NCBI GenBank assembly: GCA_965116945.1
Contig: OZ220734.1
Coordinates: forward strand, 2,852,001 to 2,916,000
Direction of reading: 5' to 3'
Source of the DNA: Plut-88900 sp965116945
Lineage (GTDB): Bacteria > Chloroflexota > Dehalococcoidia > Plut-88900
Length of the DNA: 64,000 nt
Made by a program: the position numbers and the translations under genes. Below the pieces are notes generated by a model. The model did not search any database. It had not been told where the DNA came from and saw only the letters and a list, made by a program, of their open reading frames with translations. Shown in pieces: positions 16,933-25,882 of the stretch. Position 1 is the first letter of the stretch; the number at the start of each line of letters is the position of its first letter.

Positions 16933-18153
16933 CTACGTCGTGTACTCGCTGTTGAACGTGACGTACTCCTCCGATAGGTCGCACGTCCACGCCGTCGCCG
17001 TCGCCTCACCCACGTTCAACACCAGCTTGATCGACACCTCCTCCTGGTCCAGCGACCGGGACACCGCGTCTTCGTAATACGGCACCGGAGTGCCGTTGTT
17101 CAGCATAAAGATGTCGTTGATGAACAGGTCCGTCTTGGACTCCTCAATGTAAGCCCCCGTACGACCCAGCGCCGCCATCAACCGACCCCAGTTCGGGTCG
17201 TTCCCGTGTATTGCGCTCTTCACCAGCATGGAAGTCGATATGATTCGCGCCGCCGTCCTGGCCTCCTCCACCGTCCTGGCCTTTTCTATAACAATCTCAA
17301 TCAGCTTGGTCGCTCCCTCCCCGTCTCGGGCTATCTGCTTGGCCAGAAAGGTGCAAACCTGGGTCAGCGCCTCACAGAAATCTGCTGCACCGGCGTGCCC
17401 CGCATTGATAGGCGCATTACCGGCCAGCCCGTTCGCCAGTATCGCAACAGTGTCGCTTGTACTGGTGTCTCCGTCGATGCTGATCATGTTAAAGGAATCG
17501 CCTACCGCATTCTCAAGGGCAGTCTGTAGAAAGGCTGGATCAACCGCCGCGTCCGTCGCTACAAAGGAAAGCATGGTCGCCATGTCCGGGTGCACCATCC
17601 CCGCCCCCTTGGCTATTCCTCCCACCACCCCCCGCGTCCCATCCCCCGTGTCAAACGACAGCGCGATCTCCTTCGGGTGCGTGTCCGTAGTCATAATCGC
17701 TCGGGCCATCAACCGGCCCCCGTCTTCCGTGACCTCAATTTCCTCAATCCCGGACCGGATCCGAGCCATCGGAAGCTCCACCCCTATAACCCCGGTGCTT
17801 GCCACCAATACATCCTCCGCCGCTACTCCCAGCTTATTCCCCGCCAGCTCCGACATCTCTACCGCATCCACCCGACCCTGTTCCCCAACCGACACGTTCG
17901 CAATCCCGCTGTTCACCACCACCGCCTGTGCAAAGGGGTCCTTCAAATAGTCCCTGTCGACCAGTATCGCAGGCGCCGTAACCTTGTTCTTGGTAAACAC
18001 CGCCCCCGCCGACGCCCGCACCTCCGAATACAGCAGCCCAAGGTCTAGCTTGTCTGCTCCGTAGGGCTTTACACCACAGTAAACACCGCCCGCGCGAAAG
18101 CCCTTGGGACTTGTGACGGTACCGTTTTCAATCCGTTTTATGGAGTCTTCCAT
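16933..18153 (-). CDS. argJ: Bifunctional glutamate N-acetyltransferase / ornithine acetyltransferase
   Basis: Transfers acetyl from N-acetylornithine to glutamate, recycling the acetyl group. The 406 residues contain the self-cleavage site in KGAGMVHPDMATMLSF; the Thr before Met-Leu is the expected nucleophile at the alpha/beta junction. It ends EYVTFNSEYTT, the family's C-terminal signature. First gene of the minus-strand arginine group. No argC is in the window. An acetyl-recycling route is consistent with argJ here instead of argE. Confidence 0.95.
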   Translation of the reverse strand: MEDSIKRIENGTVTSPKGFRAGGVYCGVKPYGADKLDLGLLYSEVRASAGAVFTKNKVTAPAILVDRDYLKDPFAQAVVVNSGIANVSVGEQGRVDAVEMSELAGNKLGVAAEDVLVASTGVIGVELPMARIRSGIEEIEVTEDGGRLMARAIMTTDTHPKEIALSFDTGDGTRGVVGGIAKGAGMVHPDMATMLSFVATDAAVDPAFLQTALENAVGDSFNMISIDGDTSTSDTVAILANGLAGNAPINAGHAGAADFCEALTQVCTFLAKQIARDGEGATKLIEIVIEKARTVEEARTAARIISTSMLVKSAIHGNDPNWGRLMAALGRTGAYIEESKTDLFINDIFMLNNGTPVPYYEDAVSRSLDQEEVSIKLVLNVGEATATAWTCDLSEEYVTFNSEYTT

Positions 18154-18231
18154 TGCTGCCTTTCAGTCCTGCGCTCCCCCTGTGCAGGCGTCGTGAAGTA
18201 TATCACTTTTGCCTTGTATTCCTGACACGGG

Positions 18232-18261
18232 AAAAGCCGGCGGGAATCCCCGCCGGCTTTT
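18232..18261 (-). terminator. Rho-independent terminator after the first UGSC gene
   Basis: AAAAGCCGGCGGG (18232-18244) pairs perfectly over 13 bp with CCCGCCGGCTTTT (18249-18261) around a 4-nt loop. It lies 45 bp past the UGSC stop codon on the minus strand and ahead of argJ. The symmetric A/T ends could also work in the other direction. Confidence 0.75.
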
Positions 18262-18306
18262 GCACCGAGCCTTATCTCTTTCGAAAGTTCCTAGCTCGGC
18301 AGTGGC

Positions 18307-18864
18307 TTACGGCCTCCTGCCATTGGTCAGGATGTCGACCACTTGCGGAAGCGCATCCTTCGCCCGAGCCTTCAGGTCTTCGTCGGCAAGACTACCTATC
18401 GGGTGTTTCACAACCACGAATGGGTAGTCCGGAAGCCCGCGGGTGCGGGCAATCGCCTGAACGCCAGGTATGAACTGGTCACTGATTATCACTGCAGTGG
18501 GTACGCCCCGGTCTTCCAGGGAGATCGCGTCGTGCATACAGCACGTGCTGCAGGAGCCTCAGTCCCCGATCGCAATCAGGGTGGCGTCCGCCTTTTCGGC
18601 CAGCTCATCCAGCATCTCCGGCGGCGAAACGTCGGAAACGTTGGGCCTCGCCACAAACGTCACGTCCGATATCTCGTAGTTCTCCTTGATCAGGTCCGTG
18701 ACCATCCACAGGAGCTTGTCTCCGTTCAACCGACGGTCGTGCAGCAACCCGATCCGCTTCCCATTGAGCGAGTCGACCTTGGGAGCCATCTCAATGTGCT
18801 CCTCAATCATCTCCTCCCCCCGAGGGTCGAGAGCCATCATCGTCTTCAGCATTTCATTGGCCAT
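18307..18864 (-). CDS. UGSC family selenoprotein (first copy)
   Basis: Small soluble protein of unknown activity with a Sec-containing redox motif. The gene reads 185 codons from ATG 18864, preceded by a strong GAGGAGG site. An in-frame TGA at 18559-18561 gives IGD-U-GSCSTCCMHDA. Upstream are DPRGEEMIEEHIEMAPK and GLLHDRRLNGDKLL; downstream DRGVPTAVIISDQFIPGV and GLPDYPFVVVKHPIG. Both halves are conserved in the second copy at 27119, including the TGA, which excludes a sporadic nonsense mutation. The U-G-S-C motif defines the family known as UGSC (seleno)proteins. A terminator follows the gene. Upstream is a repeat-rich spacer, then a minus-strand group containing the partner family. Confidence 0.88.
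18531..18545 (-). promoter_or_regulatory. SECIS-like hairpin in the first UGSC gene
   Basis: On the minus strand CGTGC (18545-18541) pairs with GCACG (18535-18531) around loop UGUAU, beginning 18 nt after the TGA. The second UGSC gene has GTGCA/TGCAC at the equivalent place with loop GUU. The stem is short, so the call rests on position and on conservation in the paralog. Confidence 0.55.
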
Positions 18865-19080
18865 AAACGCCTCCTCGCTGACTAAGTCCCAACAGTATAC
18901 CACGCCAAAACTGGAAGAGTTCCGCTCGCCCTGAGCAGCGTCGAAGGGTCTCAAGAGCGGAACGGAGTGGCGCCTCCCACCCCTTACCGTCGTTCCCGAC
19001 ACCGATCGGGAATCCATCCCGCTGTGCAAAGCCGACCCCGTCTTCCGTAGGGGAGATCGGCCGGTCGCCCTCCCTACACC
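18865..19080. repeat. Spacer with R2 and R3 palindromic repeats
   Basis: 18920-18962 is an R2 repeat with matched ends TTCCGCTC and GAGCGGAA enclosing GCCCTGAGC...GTCGAAGGGTCTC. 18987-19024 is an R3 repeat with CGACACCGATCGGGAATCCATCCC. No supported gene from 18865 to 19454; the open frames there are produced by the repeats. Confidence 0.65.
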
Positions 19081-19330
19081 TGGGGCCGCTCATGCTGAGG
19101 CCCTCGAAGTACGAGCGGGGGGGGTGGCCCATCTCTGACCATCCGTCGAGGTACATAACACCGCGCGAACCCCTATCTCCCATGCCTCTAATTCCTCTCT
19201 CCCTTGAAGGCCCTAAGGCAGAAGCGGATACAGGGGGAGAGGGTTCCCTTACAACGATAGGCTGGTGGCTCCCTCCTGTCCCTAGCATTTCCGGTCCCCG
19301 AGCCAGAATCCATTCATCCTCTCTTCCCCC

Positions 19331-19447
19331 CAGTACCAAACTAGAGGGCCACACCTGCGCCAAGGCGCAGGTGTGGCCCTCTGTTTTTCTCTCCCCCTCT
19401 CCCTTATCGGCCCTAAGGGAGAGGGGGATAAAGGGGGTGAGGGTTCC
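19331..19447. repeat. Two-hairpin repeat R4, copy A
   Basis: Framework CAGTACCAAACT, then a perfect 19-bp inverted repeat (19343-19361 with 19364-19382, loop AA), then a second hairpin CCCCTCTCCCTTA/TAAGGGAGAGGGG, then AAAGGGGGTGAGGGTTCC. The first stem has a sequence unlike that of copies B-D, yet pairs perfectly. Confidence 0.85.
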
Positions 19448-19454
19448 AATTCCC

Positions 19455-20270
19455 CTACCCCCACCTCTGCTGCAACAGCGGCTGATCGGTAATCCCGGTC
19501 GTCACACTCAACCCCGCATCCACCGGCAGCGTCACACCCGTCACCCACCTCGCCTCGTCGCTAGCCAAGAACACCGCTGCCCACCCGACATCCCAACCCG
19601 TCCCCTCCGTCCCCAGAGGCGCAGCCGCCGCCCGACGCTCCCTCATCCCCTCCACCATCCGCGGCGCAACCATCGGCGTATAGACCAGTCCGGGTGCAAT
19701 CGCATTCACCCGGATCCCGTCCCGGCCATGGTCCGCCGCCATCGAGAACGTCAGCCCGATAACCGCCGCCTTGGAAGTCGTGTAAGGTGTACTGTGGTGC
19801 GCTCTCAGCCCCGCCGTCGACGCAATATTGATAATCGAACCCCCACCCGACTCCTTCATCTGCGGCACCGCGTATCTACTGCACAGCATCATGCTCTTCA
19901 CGTTCACCGACATTACTCTGTCCCATTCCTTGGCCGTCACATCCAGCACCGAACCCCGCTTCGATATCCCAACGTTGTTAACCAGCACGTCCACCCGCCC
20001 ATACTGCTCGACTGCCGTCTCGATCAATCGCCGCGCGTCCTCCTCGACAGTTACGTCCACCCCCACCGTCGAGGCCTCCCCACCCTCCCCCTCTATCGCA
20101 GCCAGCGTCTCCCTCGCCCGCTCCTCGTGCAAGTCCGCTAGGAGCACCTTCGCCCCCTCCCGAGCGAACAGAATAGCCGTCGCCTTCCCGTTCCCAACCC
20201 CCGGCCCGCTCGACCCCGCCCCGGTCACTATCGCCACCTTCCCAGCGAGTCTTCCCCCCGATTTCACCAT
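19455..20270 (-). CDS. Short-chain dehydrogenase/reductase (SDR)
   Basis: NAD(P)-dependent oxidoreductase with a Rossmann fold; substrate unknown. The 271 residues contain the dinucleotide loop VTGAGSSGPGVGNGKATAI, a variant of TGxxxGxG with inserted residues, VLVNNVGISKRG, and the catalytic Ser and YxxxK in NIASTAGLRAHHSTPYTTSK. The start MVKSGGRLAGKVAIVTGAG is typical. It lies 24 bp downstream of the ureohydrolase gene on the same strand and probably shares its transcript. Confidence 0.92.
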   Translation of the reverse strand: MVKSGGRLAGKVAIVTGAGSSGPGVGNGKATAILFAREGAKVLLADLHEERARETLAAIEGEGGEASTVGVDVTVEEDARRLIETAVEQYGRVDVLVNNVGISKRGSVLDVTAKEWDRVMSVNVKSMMLCSRYAVPQMKESGGGSIINIASTAGLRAHHSTPYTTSKAAVIGLTFSMAADHGRDGIRVNAIAPGLVYTPMVAPRMVEGMRERRAAAAPLGTEGTGWDVGWAAVFLASDEARWVTGVTLPVDAGLSVTTGITDQPLLQQRWG

Positions 20271-20294
20271 GATGGGTTTCCCTGCCTCGTCTGC

Positions 20295-21302
20295 CTAATC
20301 TATCTCCACCGTCTCGAAAATCTTCGGCCCGAGTATCCCCAACAAACCGCTGGCTGCCAAATGCACGGTTCTCCCCGACGGGTCCAACGGCGGTGCCACC
20401 TCGCAGATGTCTACAGCCTTGATTATGTCGTAGCTTGCCAGGCAGTCCATCATTTCCAGAAACTCAACCGCCGTGATCCCCGTGAACAACGGGGCCCCAG
20501 TCCCGGGCGACTCCGACCCATCCACAACATCTATGTCTATTGTCACGTAGACGGCGTCCACGCTGTGTCCCACCACCTCCATCGCGCTCTTCACTATCTC
20601 CGCCGGCCCCTGTTCCCGTACCATCTTCGCCGTTGTTACCTGCATTCCCCCAGACCTGAATATCCTGTGCTGCGCCGGGTCGATCACCGACCCATTCAAC
20701 CCCACCCAGGCCATGTTGTTATAGGATATGTGTGAGTCCTCGCTAAGCCTTCGTGCTTGCGTGCCATGTGTGAATTTGCCCCCCACCCCATGCACATCCC
20801 TGAAGTCCGGGTGGCTGTCTATATGCAGATATCCCAGCCTCGGCGATCCTCCCCGCTCCGACATCCCCTTCGAAAATCCGGCGAATCCCGGGTACGCAAC
20901 GTAATGGTCTCCGCCCAGCAGCACCGGCACCCCGCCCCTCTTCACGATGTCCGCGACCCCATCAATGACTATCTCCGTAGTCTCCTGCGTGTTCGTCGGG
21001 TTGATGTCAAAGTCCCCTATGTCAATCAGAGGGGGTGAAGCGACGGGCTTTTTCCATATCCCCGACTCCAAATCTAACAGCGTGTTCTCCGCCGACACCT
21101 CGTAAGCACCCCTGTGCTGCATCGACGCTTCCCTTATCCCCCGAGGCCCATAACGCGCCCCGGGCCGCGCCGTCACAATCCCCTGGTCTATCGGTACCCC
21201 CGCCACCACCAACATCCCCTCCTCGATATCCTCAGGCCCGCTAATCTTTCCGCTGAAAAAGGAGGGAAATCCCGTGTAAGACGTATATAGCTTTCCTGCC
21301 AT
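20295..21302 (-). CDS. Agmatinase/arginase family ureohydrolase
   Basis: Manganese hydrolase of the ureohydrolase superfamily, cleaving a guanidino group or related amidine. The metal ligands are visible in GGDHYVAYPG, YLHIDSHPDFRDVHG and VTIDIDVVDGSESPGTGAP; Ser replaces the usual Ala in DAHxD. The 335 residues exceed the ~300 of classical agmatinases, and the substrate cannot be assigned. It lies 33 bp after a member of the partner family and before the SDR, so it belongs to the same minus-strand group. Co-location with arginine genes may be chance. Confidence 0.85.
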   Translation of the reverse strand: MAGKLYTSYTGFPSFFSGKISGPEDIEEGMLVVAGVPIDQGIVTARPGARYGPRGIREASMQHRGAYEVSAENTLLDLESGIWKKPVASPPLIDIGDFDINPTNTQETTEIVIDGVADIVKRGGVPVLLGGDHYVAYPGFAGFSKGMSERGGSPRLGYLHIDSHPDFRDVHGVGGKFTHGTQARRLSEDSHISYNNMAWVGLNGSVIDPAQHRIFRSGGMQVTTAKMVREQGPAEIVKSAMEVVGHSVDAVYVTIDIDVVDGSESPGTGAPLFTGITAVEFLEMMDCLASYDIIKAVDICEVAPPLDPSGRTVHLAASGLLGILGPKIFETVEID

Positions 21303-21335
21303 TCGTTGGCCTCCGATTATCCCATTAAGATGTGA

Positions 21336-22376
21336 TTAGGGCTCAATGATAGGTTCTATAACCGAACCGCTCGAATGCCCATGCGAAAACAGAGGCACCA
21401 TCGCCGAAACCGCCCCACCCGTCCCCCCCGCAACGTACAAATGTAGCTGGTCCGCCTCCGTGGGCACTGTCCGCTCCTGGCTGACCGGGTCCTCGAACGG
21501 CGTCACCCCGCCCAGCTCGTAGGCCCGCTCCGCATCGAATACCAGGTCCGGCGCAAATTGATTTACCTTCTCGGCGATGTACTCTTTGACCTCGGCCTTG
21601 GTCATTCCCGCGGGTTTGATGTTGACCAGGTGCTCCCCGCTTATGATAAGCACAAGCTCACCGTGACAGTTGATGTTCGCCGCTATTCCGTGGCTGATCG
21701 TGTCCAGGATTGCCTCGGGTGAGTTGTCGATGTAGTTAAAAACTGGTACCGGTGGCAGTGCCCCAAAAAGGGTCACCGTACTCGTCGCCGGGTCGAAACC
21801 CTTCTCCACGTGGTACGGCTCCCAGATGCTCAGCTCCTCATCCTCGGCAATGCAGCATGTGTACCGCGCCGGGCTCCCGAACGCCGACTTGTCCGTCACC
21901 CCGGGTATCTCCCCCAGCACATTCATCAATATCAGCCTCAATGATCTCCCGATGGTCGAGTTGGCCCGCCACCCGGGTCCAAACAAATTCCACCCCGAGT
22001 TGATCTCCAGCTTCTTCCGAATCGGCCCATTTACAACCACCATCGGCGTAGACATCCCCGAAGTAGTCTCGCTAATCCCAGAAAGATTGAACTTGGGCTT
22101 CATCATCGCCCTCACCGCCGCCGCAACCACCGGCGCATATTCGGCCTTGCACCCCGCCATCACGGCGTTCACCGCCGCCTTTTGCGCCGTCACCACCCAG
22201 TTCCGGCTCTCCCGTGTCCCGAGAACCTCGTCCGGCGCCAGCCCACCCGCCTCCAGGAAGGCTCCCACGGCCTCCTGAGTAGGTGGAACTACCGGCAGGC
22301 CGTCGGTAAGCCCTTGCTCATAAAAATACTCGATCGCTTGGATAGTGTCGGGAAGCTCTGTGCCTCTGGTTGTCAT
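21336..22376 (-). CDS. UGSC-associated protein family, copy 1
   Basis: 346-residue protein of unknown function; four more copies lie in this window, one directly upstream of a UGSC selenoprotein. Shared motifs: AIEYFYEQGLTDGLPVVPPT near the N-terminus, MAGCKAEY with an invariant Cys, a middle block with FGPGWRANSTIGRSLRL, then DKSAFGSPARYTCCIAEDEE with a second conserved Cys, and a Gly-rich C-terminus VAGGTGGAV. No signal peptide or membrane segment is seen. This copy lacks the third Cys (MNVLG where the others have MNVC) and is the most divergent. It overlaps none of its neighbours and leads into the ureohydrolase after 33 bp. Confidence 0.75.
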   Translation of the reverse strand: MTTRGTELPDTIQAIEYFYEQGLTDGLPVVPPTQEAVGAFLEAGGLAPDEVLGTRESRNWVVTAQKAAVNAVMAGCKAEYAPVVAAAVRAMMKPKFNLSGISETTSGMSTPMVVVNGPIRKKLEINSGWNLFGPGWRANSTIGRSLRLILMNVLGEIPGVTDKSAFGSPARYTCCIAEDEELSIWEPYHVEKGFDPATSTVTLFGALPPVPVFNYIDNSPEAILDTISHGIAANINCHGELVLIISGEHLVNIKPAGMTKAEVKEYIAEKVNQFAPDLVFDAERAYELGGVTPFEDPVSQERTVPTEADQLHLYVAGGTGGAVSAMVPLFSHGHSSGSVIEPIIEP

Positions 22377-22385
22377 TGTGTCGCT

Positions 22386-23423
22386 CTAGCTTGCGGATAC
22401 GGGTTCAAGGATACTCTTGCTTAATACCCCTTGCCCCCACAACGGAATGATCGTCGAATGTCCCCCGCCCTCGCCCCCCGCCACGATCAAAGTAATGCCC
22501 TCGACAGTCGTCGGAATCGACGAGTCATCCGGGTTGGTCGTAGTCGGATACCAGGTCCCGCCCAGCGCCCCGATTCGCTCCCGCTCATATGCGAAGTGTG
22601 GCTGGAACTCGTTTGCCCGCTTTGCCAGGTACTCCTTCACGTCATGCTTACTCCATCCCGCCGGCCCGATATTCTGCGCGTGCTCGGGGCTCATAACGAG
22701 CATAACCGGCCCGTGGCACACCGAGTTCGCCGCAATCGCGTGGCTCAGTGTATCCAGGATCTGCTCCGGCACCGGGTCCGACTGGTTGAACACCTCCATC
22801 GGATGGCAGGCAGGAATGAGCGCCACCGCACTCGACTCCAGCGACATCCCATGCTCGACGTGATAAGGCTCCCACGGACTCGCTTCCTCGTTCTCTGCGA
22901 TGCAGAAGGTGTACCGGCCCGGGTGCCCGAACGTCGACTTGTCCGTCACCCCCGGTATCTCCCGACACACGTTCATCAGCACCAGCCTCAAAGTCCTTCC
23001 AATCGTCGCATTAGCCCTCCACCCGGGCCCGAACAGGTTCCAGCCGCCGTTGACATCCAACTCCTTGCGGACTGGCCCGTTCACCACAATCAGCGGCGCC
23101 GACGTCCCAGCCGTCTCCGCTATCGCTGATGCGTTGAACTCGGGCTTCATCAATGCCCGTATCGCCGCATTGACCACCGGTGCATACTCCGCCTTGCAAC
23201 CGGCCATCACCGCATTCACCGCCACCTTTTGAGCCGTTACCACCCAGTTCCTGCTCGCCCGGGTCCCCAGCACTTCCCCCGCCCCCACACCCCCGGCCTC
23301 AAGAAACGCACCCACAGTCTCCTGCGTAGGGGGCACAACCGGCAGCCCGTCCGTAAGCCCCTGCTCGTAGAAGTACTCGATCGCCTGGATAGCGTCGGGA
23401 AGTTCGGTGCCTTTTGTTGTCAT
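22386..23423 (-). CDS. UGSC-associated protein family, copy 2
   Basis: 345 residues, nearly identical to copy 3 over most of its length, including long runs without nucleotide change (for example around 22960-23100 against 24005-24150), so the pair comes from a recent tandem duplication or gene conversion. Conserved points: YEQGLTDGLPVVPPTQE, MAGCKAEY, FGPGWRANATIGRTLRL, MNVCREIPG, DKSTFGHPGRYTFCIAENEE, VAGGEGGGHSTIIPLW. It differs from copy 3 in the N-terminal ~12 residues and scattered positions. Gap to copy 1 is 9 bp, so the three are one transcription unit. Function unknown. Confidence 0.75.
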   Translation of the reverse strand: MTTKGTELPDAIQAIEYFYEQGLTDGLPVVPPTQETVGAFLEAGGVGAGEVLGTRASRNWVVTAQKVAVNAVMAGCKAEYAPVVNAAIRALMKPEFNASAIAETAGTSAPLIVVNGPVRKELDVNGGWNLFGPGWRANATIGRTLRLVLMNVCREIPGVTDKSTFGHPGRYTFCIAENEEASPWEPYHVEHGMSLESSAVALIPACHPMEVFNQSDPVPEQILDTLSHAIAANSVCHGPVMLVMSPEHAQNIGPAGWSKHDVKEYLAKRANEFQPHFAYERERIGALGGTWYPTTTNPDDSSIPTTVEGITLIVAGGEGGGHSTIIPLWGQGVLSKSILEPVSAS

Positions 23424-23432
23424 GGTGTCGCT

Positions 23433-24473
23433 CTAGCTTGCGGATACGGGTTCAAGCACACTCTTGCTAAAGACTCCTTGAGCCCACAACGGAATGATCG
23501 TCGAATGTCCCCCACCCTCGCCCCCCGCCACGATCAAGGTAATGCCCTCGGCAGTCGTCGGAATCGACGAGTCATCCGGGTTGGCCGTGGCCGAAAACCA
23601 GGTCCCGCCCAGGGCCCCGATCCGCTCCCGCTCATATGCGAAATGTGGCTGGAACTCGTTTGCCCGCTTTGCCAGGTAATCCTTCACGTCCTGCTTGCTC
23701 CAACCCGCCGGCCCGATATTCTGCGCATGCTCGGGGCTCATTATCAGCATAACCGGCCCGTGGCACACCGAGTTCGCCGCAATCGCGTGGCTCAACGTGT
23801 CCAGGATCTGCTCCGGCACCGGGTCCGACTGGTTGAACACCTCCATCGGATGGAGGGCAGGAATTAGCGCCACCGCACTCGACTCCAGCGGCATCCCATG
23901 CTCAACGTGGTACGGCTCCCATGGGTTCGCTTCTTCGTTCTCCGCTATGCAGAACGTGTACCGGCCCGGGTGCCCGAACGTCGACTTGTCCGTAACCCCC
24001 GGTATCTCCCGACACACGTTCATCAGCACCAGCCTCAAAGTCCTTCCAATCGTCGCATTAGCCCTCCACCCGGGCCCGAACAGGTTCCAGCCGCCGTTGA
24101 CATCCAACTCCTTGCGGACTGGCCCGTTCACCACGATCAGCGGCGCTGACGTCCCAGCCGTCTCCGCTATCGCAGATGCGTTGAACTCGGGCTTCATTAA
24201 TGCACGTATTGCCGCATTTACTACCGGGGCATATTCTGCCTTGCAGCCCGCCATCACGGCGTTAACTGCAACCTTCTGCGCCGTCACCACCCAGTTCCTG
24301 CTCGCCCGGGTCCCCAGCACCTCCCCCGCCTCCACACCCCCGGCCTCAAGAAACGCACCCACAGTCTCCTGAGTAGGCGGCACGACCGGCAGGCCGTCGG
24401 TCATTCCCTGCTCGTAAAAGTACTCTATGGCCTCTACCGTATCCGGCAGCTGAACGCCTGAAGATTCCGCCAC
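23433..24473 (-). CDS. UGSC-associated protein family, copy 3
   Basis: 346 residues and first of three tandem copies. The sequence follows copy 2 closely after MAESSGVQLPDTVEAIEYFYEQG. Three Cys are shared with copy 2 (GCK, MNVC, FCIAENEE). It is separated by 9 bp from copy 2. Upstream (24474-24582) is a short spacer with a partial R1 hairpin, so the promoter of the group probably lies there. Function unknown. Confidence 0.75.
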   Translation of the reverse strand: MAESSGVQLPDTVEAIEYFYEQGMTDGLPVVPPTQETVGAFLEAGGVEAGEVLGTRASRNWVVTAQKVAVNAVMAGCKAEYAPVVNAAIRALMKPEFNASAIAETAGTSAPLIVVNGPVRKELDVNGGWNLFGPGWRANATIGRTLRLVLMNVCREIPGVTDKSTFGHPGRYTFCIAENEEANPWEPYHVEHGMPLESSAVALIPALHPMEVFNQSDPVPEQILDTLSHAIAANSVCHGPVMLIMSPEHAQNIGPAGWSKQDVKDYLAKRANEFQPHFAYERERIGALGGTWFSATANPDDSSIPTTAEGITLIVAGGEGGGHSTIIPLWAQGVFSKSVLEPVSAS

Positions 24474-24582
24474 ATCAATCTCCTGCCCTCCTATCCCCTC
24501 TCCTTTGATGGGAGAGGGTTAGGATGAATCAATTTCTTTAAGCTCACTTTTTACCGGAGCAATCCCGTCTTCCGTTCGATCC

Positions 24583-25617
24583 CTAATTCCGGAAATGCGG
24601 CATGATCTGCTCGCTGAACTTCCGCATCATCCCGATCTTGTCGAAGATCGTGAACAGTACCGTCGAAAACGTCGTCACGCCCATGCTCCCCAGTTCCTCG
24701 ATACGCTGCCGGATCTCCTCGGGCGGCCCCGTCAAGTGGAATGCATCAACCATTCGCTGTGTGACTAGCTTGGAGTGCGGCGCATCGACGTGCTCGTGGA
24801 AATACTCGTCATAGGCTTTCGCCGCGTTCGCCGAGTCACTCATCAACTCCTCTACTATCCCCGGCTCCCGGGCCTCCATCCTCTTCCTCAAGTCGTGGAT
24901 CTCCGGAACGTCCCGGCTGAAGAACTGGTGCATCTTGATATACATCGTCGGGTACGACGATACCTCTTTTCGAGCCTCTTCCTTCGTGTCGGATATATAG
25001 GTCATGTTGCGGCACCAGATGTCTATCTCCCCCGGGTCCCGACCTGCCTCTTCCGCACCCTGGTGAATCAACTCTACCCTCCACTTCGCCATTTCGGGAT
25101 GCACGCCAATGAAAATGGCACCATCTGCTATCTTTCCCGCCAGCTTGCACAGCTTGGGCCCGTCCACCGCCAGGTAGATGGGAATTTTCGACTTGGACCA
25201 CTCCGAGTGCATCTTGGCCCCGTGCCACTCCACCTCTTCCCCCGCCATGTAACCCCTCAAAAAGTTGATGGCCCGTTCAACCTCTTTGGTAGAACGGGGC
25301 CGCATCGACTTCCCGAACCGCCCCCCCGCTCCCAGCCCAAGTACCGCCCTCCCACCCGACACCTCGTTCAAAGTCGCATGTGCAGTTGCAGTCACTGACG
25401 GGTGATACGTTATCGGGTCCGTTACTGCGGACATCAACCTGATCCGGCTGGTATTTAGCGCCGCAACTGTCAGACTCGAATACATGTCCCGCGACAGATT
25501 GGGCTGGTCCACCCACCCCATCATGTCGAACCCACACTCCTCCGCCGCCTTGGCATGGGCCGGGACATCGTAAATGGGTATATTCCTACCCATCCCGACC
25601 GTAAAATTCATCTTCAT
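24583..25617 (-). CDS. Luciferase-like (LLM class) flavin-dependent oxidoreductase
   Basis: TIM-barrel enzyme of the bacterial luciferase superfamily using FMN or F420. The 344 residues resemble F420-dependent methylene-tetrahydromethanopterin reductase relatives: SAVTDPITYHPSVTATAHATL, VLGLGAGGRFGKSMRPRSTKEVERAINFLRG is recognisable as the family core, and IYLAVDGPKLCKLAGKIADG follows. No other F420 genes are visible. It is on the same strand as the UGSC-associated copies with a 109-bp gap downstream. Substrate unknown. Confidence 0.88.
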   Translation of the reverse strand: MKMNFTVGMGRNIPIYDVPAHAKAAEECGFDMMGWVDQPNLSRDMYSSLTVAALNTSRIRLMSAVTDPITYHPSVTATAHATLNEVSGGRAVLGLGAGGRFGKSMRPRSTKEVERAINFLRGYMAGEEVEWHGAKMHSEWSKSKIPIYLAVDGPKLCKLAGKIADGAIFIGVHPEMAKWRVELIHQGAEEAGRDPGEIDIWCRNMTYISDTKEEARKEVSSYPTMYIKMHQFFSRDVPEIHDLRKRMEAREPGIVEELMSDSANAAKAYDEYFHEHVDAPHSKLVTQRMVDAFHLTGPPEEIRQRIEELGSMGVTTFSTVLFTIFDKIGMMRKFSEQIMPHFRN

Positions 25618-25703
25618 GCTCGATTGCTCTCCTTAATCGTGCCTTCTTCCGGTGATTGTGAAGTGGTGTGCTTCCTCTCTCCTACCACGCTGCTTTTCCC
25701 AAC

Positions 25704-25806
25704 TGTCATTCCGATGCCCCGAGAGGTCGAAGATGCGCCTGAGGCGTGAATCTGGGGGGTGTCCAGTCCCCTCTCCCTTGATGGGAGAGGGTTAGGGTGA
25801 GGGTGA
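25704..25806. repeat. Dispersed repeat family R1, full copy
   Basis: GTCATTCCGATGCCCCGAGAGG, an insert GATGCGCCTGAGGCG, AATCTGGGG, then the hairpin CCCCTCTCCCTTGATGGGAG with AGGGTTAGGGTGAGGGTGA. The insert form (AGATGCGCCTGAGGCGTG) recurs in the two copies near 28.9 kb. Confidence 0.8.
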
Positions 25807-25882
25807 AGCGATTCTTGAACCGACAGTTGTGTAGATTCAGACATGGCCGTGCAGCTTTTCTACTGTTGACGTCCCTGACCCC

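Noticed and set aside
19331..19447. CRISPR array or integron attC sites for the palindromic repeats
   Set aside because: Copies are dispersed, not regularly spaced, and there is no leader, cas gene or integrase nearby.
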